Positions 1 through 8,986 of a DNA stretch of 64,000 bases are shown here, piece by piece. The notes under the pieces are model-generated. The model searched no databases. It was not told the origin of the DNA and saw only the letters and a program-made list of their open reading frames with translations. Position numbers and translations under genes: made by a program. The DNA is from Shewanella sp. 10N.286.48.A6 (GTDB taxonomy: Bacteria; Pseudomonadota; Gammaproteobacteria; Enterobacterales; Shewanellaceae), in NCBI RefSeq assembly GCF_002873135.1, contig NZ_MCVI01000029.1, positions 62,001 through 126,000 of the forward strand. The letters are read 5' to 3'. How positions within the stretch are numbered: position 1 is the first letter of the stretch; every line of letters starts with the position of its first letter.

Positions 1-206
1 CCATTGGTGATATTGACCCACTCAATGATAAAGAAAGAAAAGCGCTACGATTAGCCAGTGATGGCTTATCAACCAGTGATATCGCCGCCCAGTTATTTAT
101 CGCCGAAGGTACTGTGCGGAATTACCTTTCTGAAGCGATCTCCAAGCTCAATGCCACCAATCGCATAGATGCGGCGCGAATAGCTAAACAAAAAGGCTGG
201 TTATAG
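1..206 (+). CDS. LuxR/NarL-family response regulator, 3' end only
   Basis: Only the C-terminal part lies in the window; the frame enters at base 3 and stops at TAG 204-206. The peptide is a LuxR/GerE-type helix-turn-helix: it has the typical opening (LNDKERKAL), the segment LSTSDIAAQLFIAEGTV, and the recognition-helix segment GTVRNYLSEAISKL. It ends in AARIAKQKGWL, a common end for NarL/DesR-like two-component regulators. The receiver domain is outside the window, so the response-regulator call is an inference from this ending. The signal and target genes cannot be told from here. Confidence 0.75.
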   Translation, partial: IGDIDPLNDKERKALRLASDGLSTSDIAAQLFIAEGTVRNYLSEAISKLNATNRIDAARIAKQKGWL

Positions 207-457
207 AGGCAGTTAAGCCTGATATCTGGATTAATATTGCCTTGTATTAAAACTCTGCTAAGATAAGCCATAACATCTGTATATATTTACAGTACTATCA
301 TTGCTAACAAGCATCAGGGCGATAAAGTTGACTGTATAACTCTTTGGATAACTGTCAAAGTTAACCCCAAAGTGAATGACTCAATTTAATCAGCGAGCTT
401 TACAATATCAACAAAGTCTAAGTGATGAAGTCTGTGGTCAACTCAATAGATAAAGGC

Positions 458-2542
458 ATGCTAGATTTGCAACCATTGGATCAGGTACCGATTACCGACT
501 TAAAAGGCGTCGCTAAAAAAGCCGCTGAAAAGCTGGCAAAGCTTGGCATTAAGACAGTGCAAGATGTACTGTTTCATTTGCCGCTGCGCTATGAAGACCG
601 CACCCAAATCTATCCCATCAATGCTCTTTATCCCGCGATGTACGCCACAGTTGAAGCTGAAATCATCTCAACCCAAATTGTGCCGGGTCGCAGACGTATG
701 CTGACCTGCAATATTGCCGACGAAAGTGGTTACCTCACATTGCGGTTTTTTAACTTCTCGGTTGCCCAGCGAAATGGCATGCAAAACGGCGCGATAATTC
801 GGGCCTATGGTGAAATCAAGCGCGGCAACCGCCATTTTGAGATAATCCACCCAGAATACAAAATCATTAAAGCTGGCGAAAACCCAGCCCTGAGTGATTC
901 ACTGACCCCTATTTATCCTTCGACTGAAGGATTAAAACAAGCCAGTTGGATTAAGCTCACCGAGCAGGCACTAACTATGCTCAATCAAGGTGGCTTAACA
1001 GAGTTACTACCACCAGCCCTGCAACCCAACAATATGAGCATTGGTCAGGCATTATCCTTAATCCATCGACCGCCCAATAACATCGCCCAAGCCGATTTAG
1101 AGCAAGGCATGCACCCCGCTCAGCAGCGCTTAGTCCAAGAAGAGTTACTGGCCCATAACTTAAGTATGCTGCAATTACGTCAGCGCAATAACCTTGATAA
1201 AGCGGTGACTTTACCCGCCACCGGCCAGCTATTAAATCCATTTTTAAAAGCCTTACCTTTTAAGCCAACAGGGGCCCAGCAACGAGTCGTAGCTGATATC
1301 GGTATTGATATTGAAAAGCCCACACCTATGATGCGCTTAGTGCAAGGGGATGTGGGCTCGGGTAAAACCTTAGTGGCCGCCTTAGCAGCCCTGCAAGCCA
1401 TTGAAAATGGTTATCAGGTGGCGATGATGGCACCGACGGAATTATTAGCAGAGCAACACGCAGTCAACTTTGCCGCCTGGTTTGAACCATTAGGGCTAAA
1501 AGTGGGCTGGTTAGCAGGCAAGTTAAAAGGCAAAGCCAGAACACAATCATTGGCTGATATCGCCGATGGCAGCGCCAACATGGTAATTGGCACCCATGCT
1601 ATTTTCCAAGAGCAGGTCAGTTTTAATAAGCTCGCGTTAATCATTATTGATGAACAACACCGTTTTGGGGTCCATCAACGCTTAGGATTACGCGAAAAAG
1701 GCGTCAGCCAAGGCTTTCATCCGCATCAATTAATAATGACAGCTACGCCAATTCCGCGCACGTTAGCGATGACGGCTTATGCTGATTTAGAAACCTCTAT
1801 CATTGATGAGTTACCGCCAGGAAGAACCCCTGTTACCACGGTTGCCATTAGCGATAATCGCCGCGAACAAATCATCGAGCGGGTAAAACAAGCCGCGCTA
1901 AATGATAATCGGCAGATTTATTGGGTTTGTACTCTCATTGAAGAATCTGAAGTTCTTGAGTGCCAAGCCGCTGAAGATACCGCTGCAGAATTAAGCCAAT
2001 TACTACCCGAATTAAAGGTTGGCTTAGTGCACGGACGTATGAAAAGTGCAGAAAAACAGCAAATAATGGCCCAATTTAAGGCGGGTGAACTACATTTATT
2101 AGTGGCAACAACGGTTATTGAAGTGGGAGTCGATGTGCCTAATGCCAGTTTAATGATTATTGAAAACCCTGAGCGGTTAGGCTTGGCGCAATTGCATCAG
2201 TTACGTGGCCGAGTAGGCCGAGGCTCTATTGCCAGCCACTGCGTGTTATTGTACAAAGCACCGTTATCACAAACTGCCACCAAACGTTTAGGAGTACTAA
2301 GGGCCAGTAACGATGGTTTTGTTATTGCCCAAAAAGACTTAGAAATAAGAGGCCCAGGTGAAGTACTCGGTACCCGCCAAACCGGCTTGGCAGAAATGAA
2401 AATCGCTGATTTAGTCAGGGATCAATATCTGATTGAAAACACACAAAAATTAGCGGCCCATGTTATGCAACAAGTGCCACAAAATGTAGACAGCATTGTT
2501 CAGCGTTGGTTAGGGGATCGCCAGCAATACGTACAAGCATAA
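458..2542 (+). CDS. recG: ATP-dependent DNA helicase RecG
   Basis: RecG is a superfamily 2 helicase that remodels stalled replication forks and branch-migrates Holliday junctions. The protein has an N-terminal wedge domain (HLPLRYEDRT), Walker A GDVGSGKT near residue 297, the DEQH box in IIDEQHRFG near 398, the TATPIPRTLAMT motif, and the C-terminal LRGRVGRG and ALRGPGE-like (EIRGPGEVLGTRQTG) motifs. I chose ATG 458, which gives 694 residues and lines up with the E. coli start (693 residues). GTG 422 and ATG 425 are in frame and would add 11-12 residues; neither start has a strong ribosome binding site. It follows a LuxR-type regulator on the same strand. Confidence 0.95.
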   Translation: MLDLQPLDQVPITDLKGVAKKAAEKLAKLGIKTVQDVLFHLPLRYEDRTQIYPINALYPAMYATVEAEIISTQIVPGRRRMLTCNIADESGYLTLRFFNFSVAQRNGMQNGAIIRAYGEIKRGNRHFEIIHPEYKIIKAGENPALSDSLTPIYPSTEGLKQASWIKLTEQALTMLNQGGLTELLPPALQPNNMSIGQALSLIHRPPNNIAQADLEQGMHPAQQRLVQEELLAHNLSMLQLRQRNNLDKAVTLPATGQLLNPFLKALPFKPTGAQQRVVADIGIDIEKPTPMMRLVQGDVGSGKTLVAALAALQAIENGYQVAMMAPTELLAEQHAVNFAAWFEPLGLKVGWLAGKLKGKARTQSLADIADGSANMVIGTHAIFQEQVSFNKLALIIIDEQHRFGVHQRLGLREKGVSQGFHPHQLIMTATPIPRTLAMTAYADLETSIIDELPPGRTPVTTVAISDNRREQIIERVKQAALNDNRQIYWVCTLIEESEVLECQAAEDTAAELSQLLPELKVGLVHGRMKSAEKQQIMAQFKAGELHLLVATTVIEVGVDVPNASLMIIENPERLGLAQLHQLRGRVGRGSIASHCVLLYKAPLSQTATKRLGVLRASNDGFVIAQKDLEIRGPGEVLGTRQTGLAEMKIADLVRDQYLIENTQKLAAHVMQQVPQNVDSIVQRWLGDRQQYVQA

Positions 2543-2692
2543 ATTATTGTTAACCTTGGCTATTATTACTAGACAAGTGTTGAGATTATTGCAGAATGAA
2601 AATAAGGTTTAAGCCTTATATGCCACCAAATGAAAATGTAACAAATTCAATGATATTGGTTCCCTTTCGACGTTTAAAGCTAAGGAATAGAC

Positions 2693-3553
2693 ATGCAAGT
2701 CAATCAAAATGATAGAGCCACACCGCACTCAAGTCGCGCCAGTGGTAGTAACGCGGGTGTGATTGGTATCACCATTGCGGTTTTACTGGCTGGTGCAGGC
2801 TATTTCTACTTCTCGGCCGATAAAGCGCCTGAAGTCGAAGCGCCAATACCTGTGCAACTACCAGAGCCTGTGCCTGAACAACCTATTGAGCAAGAGCCTA
2901 TTGAAGAAGTGATAGTGGAAGTTATTGAACCCACTATTATTGAAGCTCCAGAGCCTGAAGTAGTAGAGCCCTTACCTACACTGATTGAAAGTGATGACTT
3001 TGTCGCCCAGAAAACGGTTGAGATGGCTGATGGGATGAAAATCGAGCCACTACTTGTTAAAAAAGACATTGCCCGCCAGTTTGTGGTATTTGTCGATAAT
3101 ATGGCCCAAGGTGAAGTGATCCGTAAAGCCAGCCCACTGAAAGGCCCTAAAGATAAATTCACCGTCAGTGAAATCACTAACAAAACCTATTTAAACCCTG
3201 ACAGTTACCATCGTTATGACCTGTACGCCAACATGGTGTCAGATATGAATGACGAGCAGTTAATCAACACTTATAAAGAACTCATGCCAATATTTGACGA
3301 AGCTTTTGCAGAGCTAGGTTATAGCGATATGTCATTTGACGAGCGCATGCAGCAAGCCTTTGAGATGATCTTATCAGCGCCGATTATTGAAGACCCGATT
3401 GAATTAAGTTCTATCAGTGTCAATTATCAGTTTGTCGACCCTAAACTAGAAGCACTGCCAAATGTGCAAAAATTTATGGTACGTATGGGACCTGAAAATA
3501 GCCGTAAAATTAAAACGGCAATTAGAAAACTTCAGCAGCAAATGGCCAACTGA
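2693..3553 (+). CDS. DUF3014 domain-containing membrane protein
   Basis: This 286-residue protein has a short cytoplasmic N-terminus, one membrane segment (about residues 23-40, VIGITIAVLLAGAGYFYF), a spacer of about 50 residues rich in Pro and Glu, and a C-terminal globular domain that matches my recollection of DUF3014 (ARQFVVFVDNMAQGE, SYHRYDLYANMV, PNVQKFMVRMGP). The topology suggests a periplasmic domain held to the inner membrane. No function is established for the family. An AAGGA ribosome binding site precedes the ATG. A strong terminator follows, so it is probably a single-gene unit. Confidence 0.8.
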   Translation: MQVNQNDRATPHSSRASGSNAGVIGITIAVLLAGAGYFYFSADKAPEVEAPIPVQLPEPVPEQPIEQEPIEEVIVEVIEPTIIEAPEPEVVEPLPTLIESDDFVAQKTVEMADGMKIEPLLVKKDIARQFVVFVDNMAQGEVIRKASPLKGPKDKFTVSEITNKTYLNPDSYHRYDLYANMVSDMNDEQLINTYKELMPIFDEAFAELGYSDMSFDERMQQAFEMILSAPIIEDPIELSSISVNYQFVDPKLEALPNVQKFMVRMGPENSRKIKTAIRKLQQQMAN

Positions 3554-3625
3554 TAGAACCGTTATCATTGGGGTTATGATTTGCAATGGCAGGTTCCAAT
3601 ATGCGCAATCTAAATCAATGGCATA

Positions 3626-3657
3626 AAAAATAGCGACATGAGTGTCGCTATTTTTTT
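3626..3657 (+). terminator. Rho-independent terminator after the DUF3014 gene
   Basis: The stem AAATAGCGACA / TGTCGCTATTT has a 4-base loop and is followed by a run of seven T. The A-run on the 5' side could make it work in both directions. Confidence 0.85.
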
Positions 3658-3851
3658 AGATAAAGTATTCAATGCTAATTCAGCTTCACGGCACTGTCTA
3701 CCCGAATTGATTAGTTAACCCATTAACAATTCAGCATTAACTGCAATAAATTAAATTAGTTAGACTTAATCGCGACTACAACAGATAGTGACATATTAAT
3801 ACTTAAATCATCTTCTGATCTAACACCACAGTATCTTGAGCAAAGCTTAAA

Positions 3852-4297
3852 TCAAGTTAACTTAGCAATGCTAAAATACAGCCCAGTAAAGCTGGCACAA
3901 AGCTTATCTTTACAATGCAGCTGTACCTCAAGTTTCACTTTACCTTACCGCCATCAGCAAGGCTTGCTAATGAAACATCTGGCCAAATAACACTAGCAGT
4001 GGGGGCTTCAGTAATGGGCGCGCTATAGCGGATGTGTGCATCTGCTAATACGATATCACCACTAAAACCTTGCAACTTTTGCTGTAACCACATCATCCCC
4101 CAGCCCGTTAGGGTAGCCAGGGTATAAATACTGCCAGCAAACATGGTTTGATGCAGGTTAATATTGGGCTCGAGCGGCGCGGTAACTGTGAGTGTTTGCT
4201 GCTGAAAACTCAGCGGCTGCACTTGCATAAACTCACTCAAAGGAATGGTTTGATACCAAGTGTTTTGCAGTTCAATAAGTTGCTCTTTAGCCGCCAT
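3852..4297 (-). pseudogene. YiiD-like hotdog thioesterase, frameshifted near the 3' end
   Basis: The intact frame from ATG 4297 stops at 3935 after 120 residues (ending LADGGKVK). The sequence resembles the C-terminal thioesterase (hotdog) domain of E. coli YiiD/FabY, including NLHQTMFAGSIYTLATL and the HIRYSAPI strand. Just past the stop, a different frame continues as KLEVQLHCKDKLCASFTGLY and ends at TGA 3854-3852. This looks like the missing last beta strands of the domain. Restoring one base near 3935-3940 would give about 148 residues. This may be a real frameshift mutation or a sequencing error. The gene starts 11 bases after dtd, with an AAGGAG ribosome binding site; a dtd-yiiD neighbourhood is also known in E. 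coli. Confidence 0.65.
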
Positions 4298-4308
4298 AAT
4301 GTGCTCCT

Positions 4309-4758
4309 TTAAACCTGTAAATTAAAGGTCACAGGACCATCATTAACTAACTCTACCTTCATGTTTGCGCCGAAAGAGCCTGTAGCAGTTGTCACCCCTT
4401 GTTCACGACAAAAAGCCACGAAAGCTTCATATAGCTCATTGGCTTGATCTGGAGTCGCAGCGCTGGAGAAGCTTGGACGCAGCCCTCGGCCAGTATCAGC
4501 GGCTAAGGTAAACTGTGACACTACCAGTAACTCACCACCAGCTTGTTGCAGATTTAAATTCATCTTGCCGTTTTCATCACTAAACACACGATAGCCGATG
4601 ACTTTTTTGGCCAGCTTTTGCATTTTCTCAATGTCATCGTCACGTTCCACCCCAAGCAGCACTAATAAACCTTTATTGATACTACCGGTGACTTCTTGCC
4701 CTAGCTCAGAGTCGATGGTGACACTGGCACGTGTCACCCTTTGGATTAAGCCAATCAA
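4309..4758 (-). CDS. dtd: D-aminoacyl-tRNA deacylase
   Basis: DTD hydrolyses the ester bond of D-aminoacyl-tRNAs (for example D-Tyr-tRNA), keeping D-amino acids out of protein. At 149 residues it is close to the usual 145. Both family signatures are present: SQFTLAAD and the C-terminal Gly-cisPro segment NDGPVTF. The start [13 protein letters not shown] matches the family. It lies between a lipoprotein gene (69 bases upstream) and the thioesterase gene (11 bases downstream), all leftward, with yihY further upstream, which resembles the E. coli yihY-dtd-yiiD order. Confidence 0.95.
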   Translation of the reverse strand: MIGLIQRVTRASVTIDSELGQEVTGSINKGLLVLLGVERDDDIEKMQKLAKKVIGYRVFSDENGKMNLNLQQAGGELLVVSQFTLAADTGRGLRPSFSSAATPDQANELYEAFVAFCREQGVTTATGSFGANMKVELVNDGPVTFNLQV

Positions 4759-4827
4759 TGTTACTTCCTAATACTTACGTGAAGAATTGTGCGATTACTT
4801 GCGGATTTACCTACACCAACAATAACC

Positions 4828-5397
4828 TTAGCCAGCGATATCTTGTTTCATCACTGGGATCGGTTTAATTAAATGCTCAGATCCTTTGGGTAATGATTTA
4901 CCCACTTGATTAAGGCCTTCATCAGTCCACAACATAAAGCGGCGTAATTCTTCCAGTTCAATGGAATCAACAAATGTCGCAGCGCCTTGTACTTGGATCA
5001 CCGCCCCATTGTCGCGAATGACGAACTTAGCAAAATTAAGCTTTTGGTTTAGTGAGCCAATTAACAACAATAGCTCTTTACTGCCATGTAATTGCGGATG
5101 CACCGCAAACAATCGATTGGTAAGAATACGATCGACCCCTTGCTCACTCATGCTAGGCTGCAGCACAAACTGAGTTTCCCCAAATTGCACCGCCACACTA
5201 TTAGGGCTTAGTTTAGTGGCTAAGTAACTGGCGTTTAGCAACGTTTTATATAATTCTTCAGCGGCTTGCTCATCGCTCATATTAGCCATGTTGATCATCT
5301 TAGGAGCAGCAGAAACTACAGTATCTTCTGTGGTATTTTCGGTGGCGGCGCAAGCAGATAACCCTATTACGCATGCTGCAAGTATCAATTTTTTCAT
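4828..5397 (-). CDS. Predicted lipoprotein of unknown function
   Basis: This 189-residue protein begins with a lipoprotein signal peptide (MKKLILAACVIGLSAC, lipobox LSAC, Cys at residue 16), so it is expected to be lipid-anchored. The mature part has no motif I recognise. It contains a region with alternating hydrophobic residues (PNSVAVQFGETQFVLQPSM) and ends in KPIPVMKQDIAG. It sits between yihY and dtd on the same strand, within an otherwise conserved block, and may be co-transcribed with them. Function unknown. Confidence 0.75.
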   Translation of the reverse strand: MKKLILAACVIGLSACAATENTTEDTVVSAAPKMINMANMSDEQAAEELYKTLLNASYLATKLSPNSVAVQFGETQFVLQPSMSEQGVDRILTNRLFAVHPQLHGSKELLLLIGSLNQKLNFAKFVIRDNGAVIQVQGAATFVDSIELEELRRFMLWTDEGLNQVGKSLPKGSEHLIKPIPVMKQDIAG

Positions 5398-5502
5398 TTT
5401 CGTTCCTTGTTAAGTTATCTTTGCTAGCGATAAAGTATCGCAAGTTAACACTCATGTCAGGCTCAAGTGCTAAGCCCAGTCGGTGTATTTATAATGCTTG
5501 TG

Positions 5503-6381
5503 TTACTTCTCATTATCTTCTGAAGTAGAAAAAATCCCGGTATCGAGGTACTCAGGCATCGCGGCCGTTATTTCTGCGCCTAATAAAACAATTATCCACG
5601 ACACATAAATCCACACAAACAAAATCGGGATGGTGGCTAGCGCGCCATAAATGGCTTCATAACTGGGAAACTGCGTCACATAAAAGGCAAAACCTTTTTT
5701 ACCCGCTTCAAATAGCATCGCCGCTACCACAGCACCTAATAAGGCATGTAAAAAATGCACTTTTTTATTCGGCACCACCATATACAACAGTAAAATCGAG
5801 GCCACAGAAAACAACATCGGCAAACGCTCAACCAGCCAAGTCATTAAGCCTGATATTTCGCTATTATCAAATACCGTTAATGACACCACATAAGAGGTTG
5901 CCACTAAGCTGGCACCAATCAATACTGGCCCTAATGTCAGTACCATCCAATACATAGAAAAAGACACCATATAAGAGCGGCTTTCAGTGGTACGCCAAAT
6001 ATTATTCAGCGCTTTATCGATAGCAGAAATCAGCAACAAGGCCACCACCACTAACGCAATCACCCCGACAAAGGTGCCCTTTGAGGCATTTTCAACAAAT
6101 TCATTGATATAAACCTGTACGGTATCGCCAGCGGCAGGCAAAAAGTTGTCGTAAATAAAGCTCTCAATTTTACCGCGAATACCTTTAAATACTGGAAACG
6201 CCGACAACATCGACATGGTCACCGCCACCATTGGCACTAGTGATAATAGTGTCACATAGGCTAAGTGACCGGCTTTGACATTGATTTGATCTTCTACCAA
6301 GCGCTGCTTAAGGTGAAGTATAAATTGCCAAATGCTAATAAAAACTCGTTGGATATAGGCTACATCTATCTTATTTGTCAC
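5503..6381 (-). CDS. yihY: YihY/BrkB family inner-membrane protein
   Basis: This is a 292-residue integral membrane protein of the YihY/BrkB (UPF0761) family, once thought to be ribonuclease BN. The family features [17 protein letters not shown], the amphipathic segment after it, [11 protein letters not shown], and a C-terminal [19 protein letters not shown] helix are present. About six membrane segments can be seen. The transported substrate, if any, is not established. It opens a leftward block with a lipoprotein gene, dtd and a thioesterase gene. Confidence 0.9.
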   Translation of the reverse strand: MTNKIDVAYIQRVFISIWQFILHLKQRLVEDQINVKAGHLAYVTLLSLVPMVAVTMSMLSAFPVFKGIRGKIESFIYDNFLPAAGDTVQVYINEFVENASKGTFVGVIALVVVALLLISAIDKALNNIWRTTESRSYMVSFSMYWMVLTLGPVLIGASLVATSYVVSLTVFDNSEISGLMTWLVERLPMLFSVASILLLYMVVPNKKVHFLHALLGAVVAAMLFEAGKKGFAFYVTQFPSYEAIYGALATIPILFVWIYVSWIIVLLGAEITAAMPEYLDTGIFSTSEDNEK

Positions 6382-6470
6382 AATATTCTCTTGATTATTT
6401 TATTTTCAATTCTGCGTTTTAATTCGTACAATGTTATAACACGATAGTTACACTCCAAGGGAGCGATTTA

Positions 6471-6692
6471 ATGTCTCAACAAGGTTCTGCTGGTAATGTG
6501 ATTGCCGCCATCGCCAGTTTCTTTTTCCCAGGTTTAGGTCAACTGGTTCAAGGTCGTATTATAGCTGCAATTCTATTTTTCTGTCTTACAGCAGTATGTT
6601 ACTTCTTCTGGGTATTAATCATCCCAGCCATTATTGGTGCCATACTTCACCTTTGGAGCATTATTGATGCTGCCACATTTACCGCCGACTAA
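6471..6692 (+). CDS. Small TM2-like membrane protein
   Basis: This 73-residue protein has two or three hydrophobic segments. The stretch ASFFFPGLGQLVQGR is followed by a long hydrophobic run (IIAAILFFCLTAVCYFFW) and a last segment ending in WSIIDAATF. The PGLGQ...G motif followed by paired helices resembles TM2-type small membrane proteins. Function unknown. An AAGGGAGCGA ribosome binding site precedes ATG 6471. It is 27 bases upstream of the DUF2959 lipoprotein gene, so the two are probably co-transcribed. Confidence 0.7.
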   Translation: MSQQGSAGNVIAAIASFFFPGLGQLVQGRIIAAILFFCLTAVCYFFWVLIIPAIIGAILHLWSIIDAATFTAD

Positions 6693-6719
6693 TTCGATAA
6701 TACGATAAGAGAGTAAACA

Positions 6720-7367
6720 ATGAAGAAATGGATATCCTTGGCATTACTGAGTAGCAGCTTACTACTTAGCGGTTGTCAAAGCGCTTATTATGGCGCCATG
6801 GAAAAGGTCGGCTACCACAAGCGTGACATCATGGTTGATCGCGTCCAGGAAGCAAAAGAGTCCCAAGAAGAAGCCCAAGAGCAATTTAGTTCTGCGTTAG
6901 AAGAAATGCAGGCGTTACTTGCCTTTGATGGTGGCGATCTTGAAGATGCTTATAACAAAGCTAAAGATGAATATGATTCAGCGCAGTCAGCCGCTGATGA
7001 AGTGGGCGATCGCATCGATAAAGTTGAAGATGTAGCTGAAGCTCTATTTGAAGAGTGGCAAGCTGAAATTCAAGAAATCAGCAAAGCGAGCCTACGCCGT
7101 AATAGCACCTCTAAATTGAATGAAACCCAGCGCTCTTACGATTCATTGGTCAAAGGCATGCGCCGCGCCGAAGCAAAAATGCCTCCGATCCTGACGGCTA
7201 TGAAAGACAATATGTTGTATTTAAAGCATAACCTTAATGCGCAGGCCATTGGCGCCATTAAAGGTGAGTTTGAAAGCCTGCAATCAGATATTACTAGCTT
7301 GATCAGCGAAATGAACAAATCGATTGCTGAATCGAATAAGTTTATTGAAGCCATGGAAAAAGGTTAA
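6720..7367 (+). CDS. DUF2959 family lipoprotein
   Basis: A lipoprotein signal peptide (MKKWISLALLSSSLLLSGC, lipobox LSGC, Cys 19) is followed by about 195 residues that are nearly all helical and strongly charged, with many Glu and Ala (EAKESQEEAQEQF). This suggests long coiled coils. The start of the mature part, YYGAMEKVGYHKRDI, and the RSYDSLVKGMRRAE segment match the DUF2959 family. Function unknown. It is paired with the small TM2-like gene upstream. Confidence 0.8.
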   Translation: MKKWISLALLSSSLLLSGCQSAYYGAMEKVGYHKRDIMVDRVQEAKESQEEAQEQFSSALEEMQALLAFDGGDLEDAYNKAKDEYDSAQSAADEVGDRIDKVEDVAEALFEEWQAEIQEISKASLRRNSTSKLNETQRSYDSLVKGMRRAEAKMPPILTAMKDNMLYLKHNLNAQAIGAIKGEFESLQSDITSLISEMNKSIAESNKFIEAMEKG

Positions 7368-7668
7368 GCGACTTCTCCATCTAGCCAAAAGGTTTACCTG
7401 AATCAGGACTCTACTGTTTATTAACAAAGTGGCGTCCTGTTTATTTTACAAATATCACCCATACCTCCCCCGAGAACCACTTCGCTTGGACAGCTTTACT
7501 TTTCCTTCTCACTTCGTACTTCACAAATACCACTAGTTTATGACCGATTGATTTATATTTCAGTTTATCATTGCGAATGTCGCTCTGTTACTAGCAGTTT
7601 TCAACTGATCTAAAAATGATGCAGCAAAAAAAATCCCCTCTTAAACTCAATTCAATATGGTGGAATCA
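7368..7668. other. Intergenic region before the diguanylate cyclase gene
   Basis: About 300 bases without a convincing gene. A weak inverted repeat (CAGGAC / GTCCTG, near 7404-7439) followed by TTTATTTT may end the DUF2959 transcript. The remainder presumably holds the promoter of the diguanylate cyclase gene; I could not place its elements. Confidence 0.4.
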
Positions 7669-8859
7669 ATGAGCAGTTTACTTCATTACATGCGCTTTTT
7701 TATCCTGCCGTTTATTCTTACGATAATCACTCTAGGACTACTTGAACACTTTCAAAACCATTGGCAAAGTTGGCAAGACACCCTGTACTTCGCACCTTAT
7801 TGGTTGCTAGTCGCATCATCTTTGATTTGCTTGCAATTCAATCGTAGTCGCCTATTTTATATAGGCTTGATGTTATTGATATTTTATTCCCTACAAAACA
7901 ACAGCTTACTTTTATCCCCACTCACACATCAATTTCTACCTTTATTTGGTACGTTAGTGATTGGTATGTTCTGTTTTATCAAAGATCGCGGTGTCGTCAG
8001 TGTTCATAGCTTCTTTCGTTTAGGCGGAATTTTACTGTGCGGTGTAATGGCATATATTTGGGTTAAATTAATTGCGACTTACCCAAGTCCTATTGGTGGT
8101 TTTCAGCAACGCTTGGGTTTATCAATCGATAAATCCCCACTGCATTTATTACCTATCTATCCATTAGCTTTGATTATTTTTAGCAAGCTAAGTTGGAAAA
8201 GTAATTTAGCTCAAACGAGCTTGGGGATTAGCTTATTGCTATGGCTAGGTTACTTCCTTATTCCAACAAATTTACCCTTGTCAGTATTGCTAAGTTTGAT
8301 AGCCGCCAGTTATTTAGTGACTGTGTTATTTGACTCATACTTTTTGGCTTATCGTGATGAGCTCACAGGCCTTCCATCAAGACGCGCCTTATTTAATCTG
8401 AGCTTAGCTCTAGGAAGAAAATATACTGTCGCGATGGTTGATATAGACCACTTCAAAAGCTTCAATGACACCTACGGTCATGACGTAGGTGATGACGTAC
8501 TCAAGTTGGTGGCAATAAAACTAGCTAAGGTATCTGGCGGCGGTAAAACCTTCCGCTATGGCGGTGAAGAGTTCACCATTGTTTTCCCAAGTAAAAACAT
8601 TGACCAGGTCTATTCTCACCTTGATGACGTTAGGCAAAGCATTGAAGATTATGACATTGTGCTGCGGGATGAAGGTCGAAAACAAAGCTCGAAGAAAAAT
8701 CGCCAGAAAACACCAGTGAAAAAGAAAACAGTCAGCGTTACCGTTTCCATCGGCTGTGCAGAACATCAAACTGATGAAAGCTTTGAGCAAAGTATGAAAC
8801 AAGCCGATAAAGCCTTATACCGCGCTAAAGATCGCGGTCGAAACCAAGTACGATTTTAA
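7669..8859 (+). CDS. Membrane-bound GGDEF diguanylate cyclase
   Basis: The protein probably makes cyclic di-GMP from two GTP. The first ~225 residues contain about seven hydrophobic segments. The C-terminal ~170 residues are a GGDEF domain: DELTGLPSRRAL, then VDIDHFKSFNDTYGHDVGDDVL, and the signature GGEEF within RYGGEEF. An allowed Asp-to-Glu change leaves the active site apparently intact. A lysine/arginine-rich insert (about residues 340-357) precedes the VTVSIGCA strand, as in some other GGDEF proteins. I prefer ATG 7669, with GGTGG ahead of it, over ATG 7657, which has no ribosome binding site. It borders the flagellar cluster, and a PilZ receptor gene lies at the far end of that cluster. 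Confidence 0.85.
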   Translation: MSSLLHYMRFFILPFILTIITLGLLEHFQNHWQSWQDTLYFAPYWLLVASSLICLQFNRSRLFYIGLMLLIFYSLQNNSLLLSPLTHQFLPLFGTLVIGMFCFIKDRGVVSVHSFFRLGGILLCGVMAYIWVKLIATYPSPIGGFQQRLGLSIDKSPLHLLPIYPLALIIFSKLSWKSNLAQTSLGISLLLWLGYFLIPTNLPLSVLLSLIAASYLVTVLFDSYFLAYRDELTGLPSRRALFNLSLALGRKYTVAMVDIDHFKSFNDTYGHDVGDDVLKLVAIKLAKVSGGGKTFRYGGEEFTIVFPSKNIDQVYSHLDDVRQSIEDYDIVLRDEGRKQSSKKNRQKTPVKKKTVSVTVSIGCAEHQTDESFEQSMKQADKALYRAKDRGRNQVRF

Positions 8860-8884
8860 CGTTTTGAGCTTAATATCAGCCTAA

Positions 8885-8921
8885 CGAAAAAAGCCCAAAT
8901 CAATAGGTTTGGGCTTTTTTG
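8885..8921. terminator. Bidirectional terminator between the diguanylate cyclase gene and flhA
   Basis: The stem AAAGCCCAAA / TTTGGGCTTT has A-runs on one side and T-runs on the other. It separates the rightward diguanylate cyclase gene from the end of the leftward fliM-flhA operon, and can serve both. Confidence 0.85.
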
Positions 8922-8986
8922 TGAGTGGGCATATCAACAATAATCGATACTGGATCTACGATAAAGTATGGCTAACTCAGCAAGTG

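Noticed and set aside
2806..3183. Leftward ORF of 125 codons, Ser/Gly/Thr-rich
   Set aside because: It is the antisense shadow of the Pro/Glu-rich part of the DUF3014 gene and has no homology.
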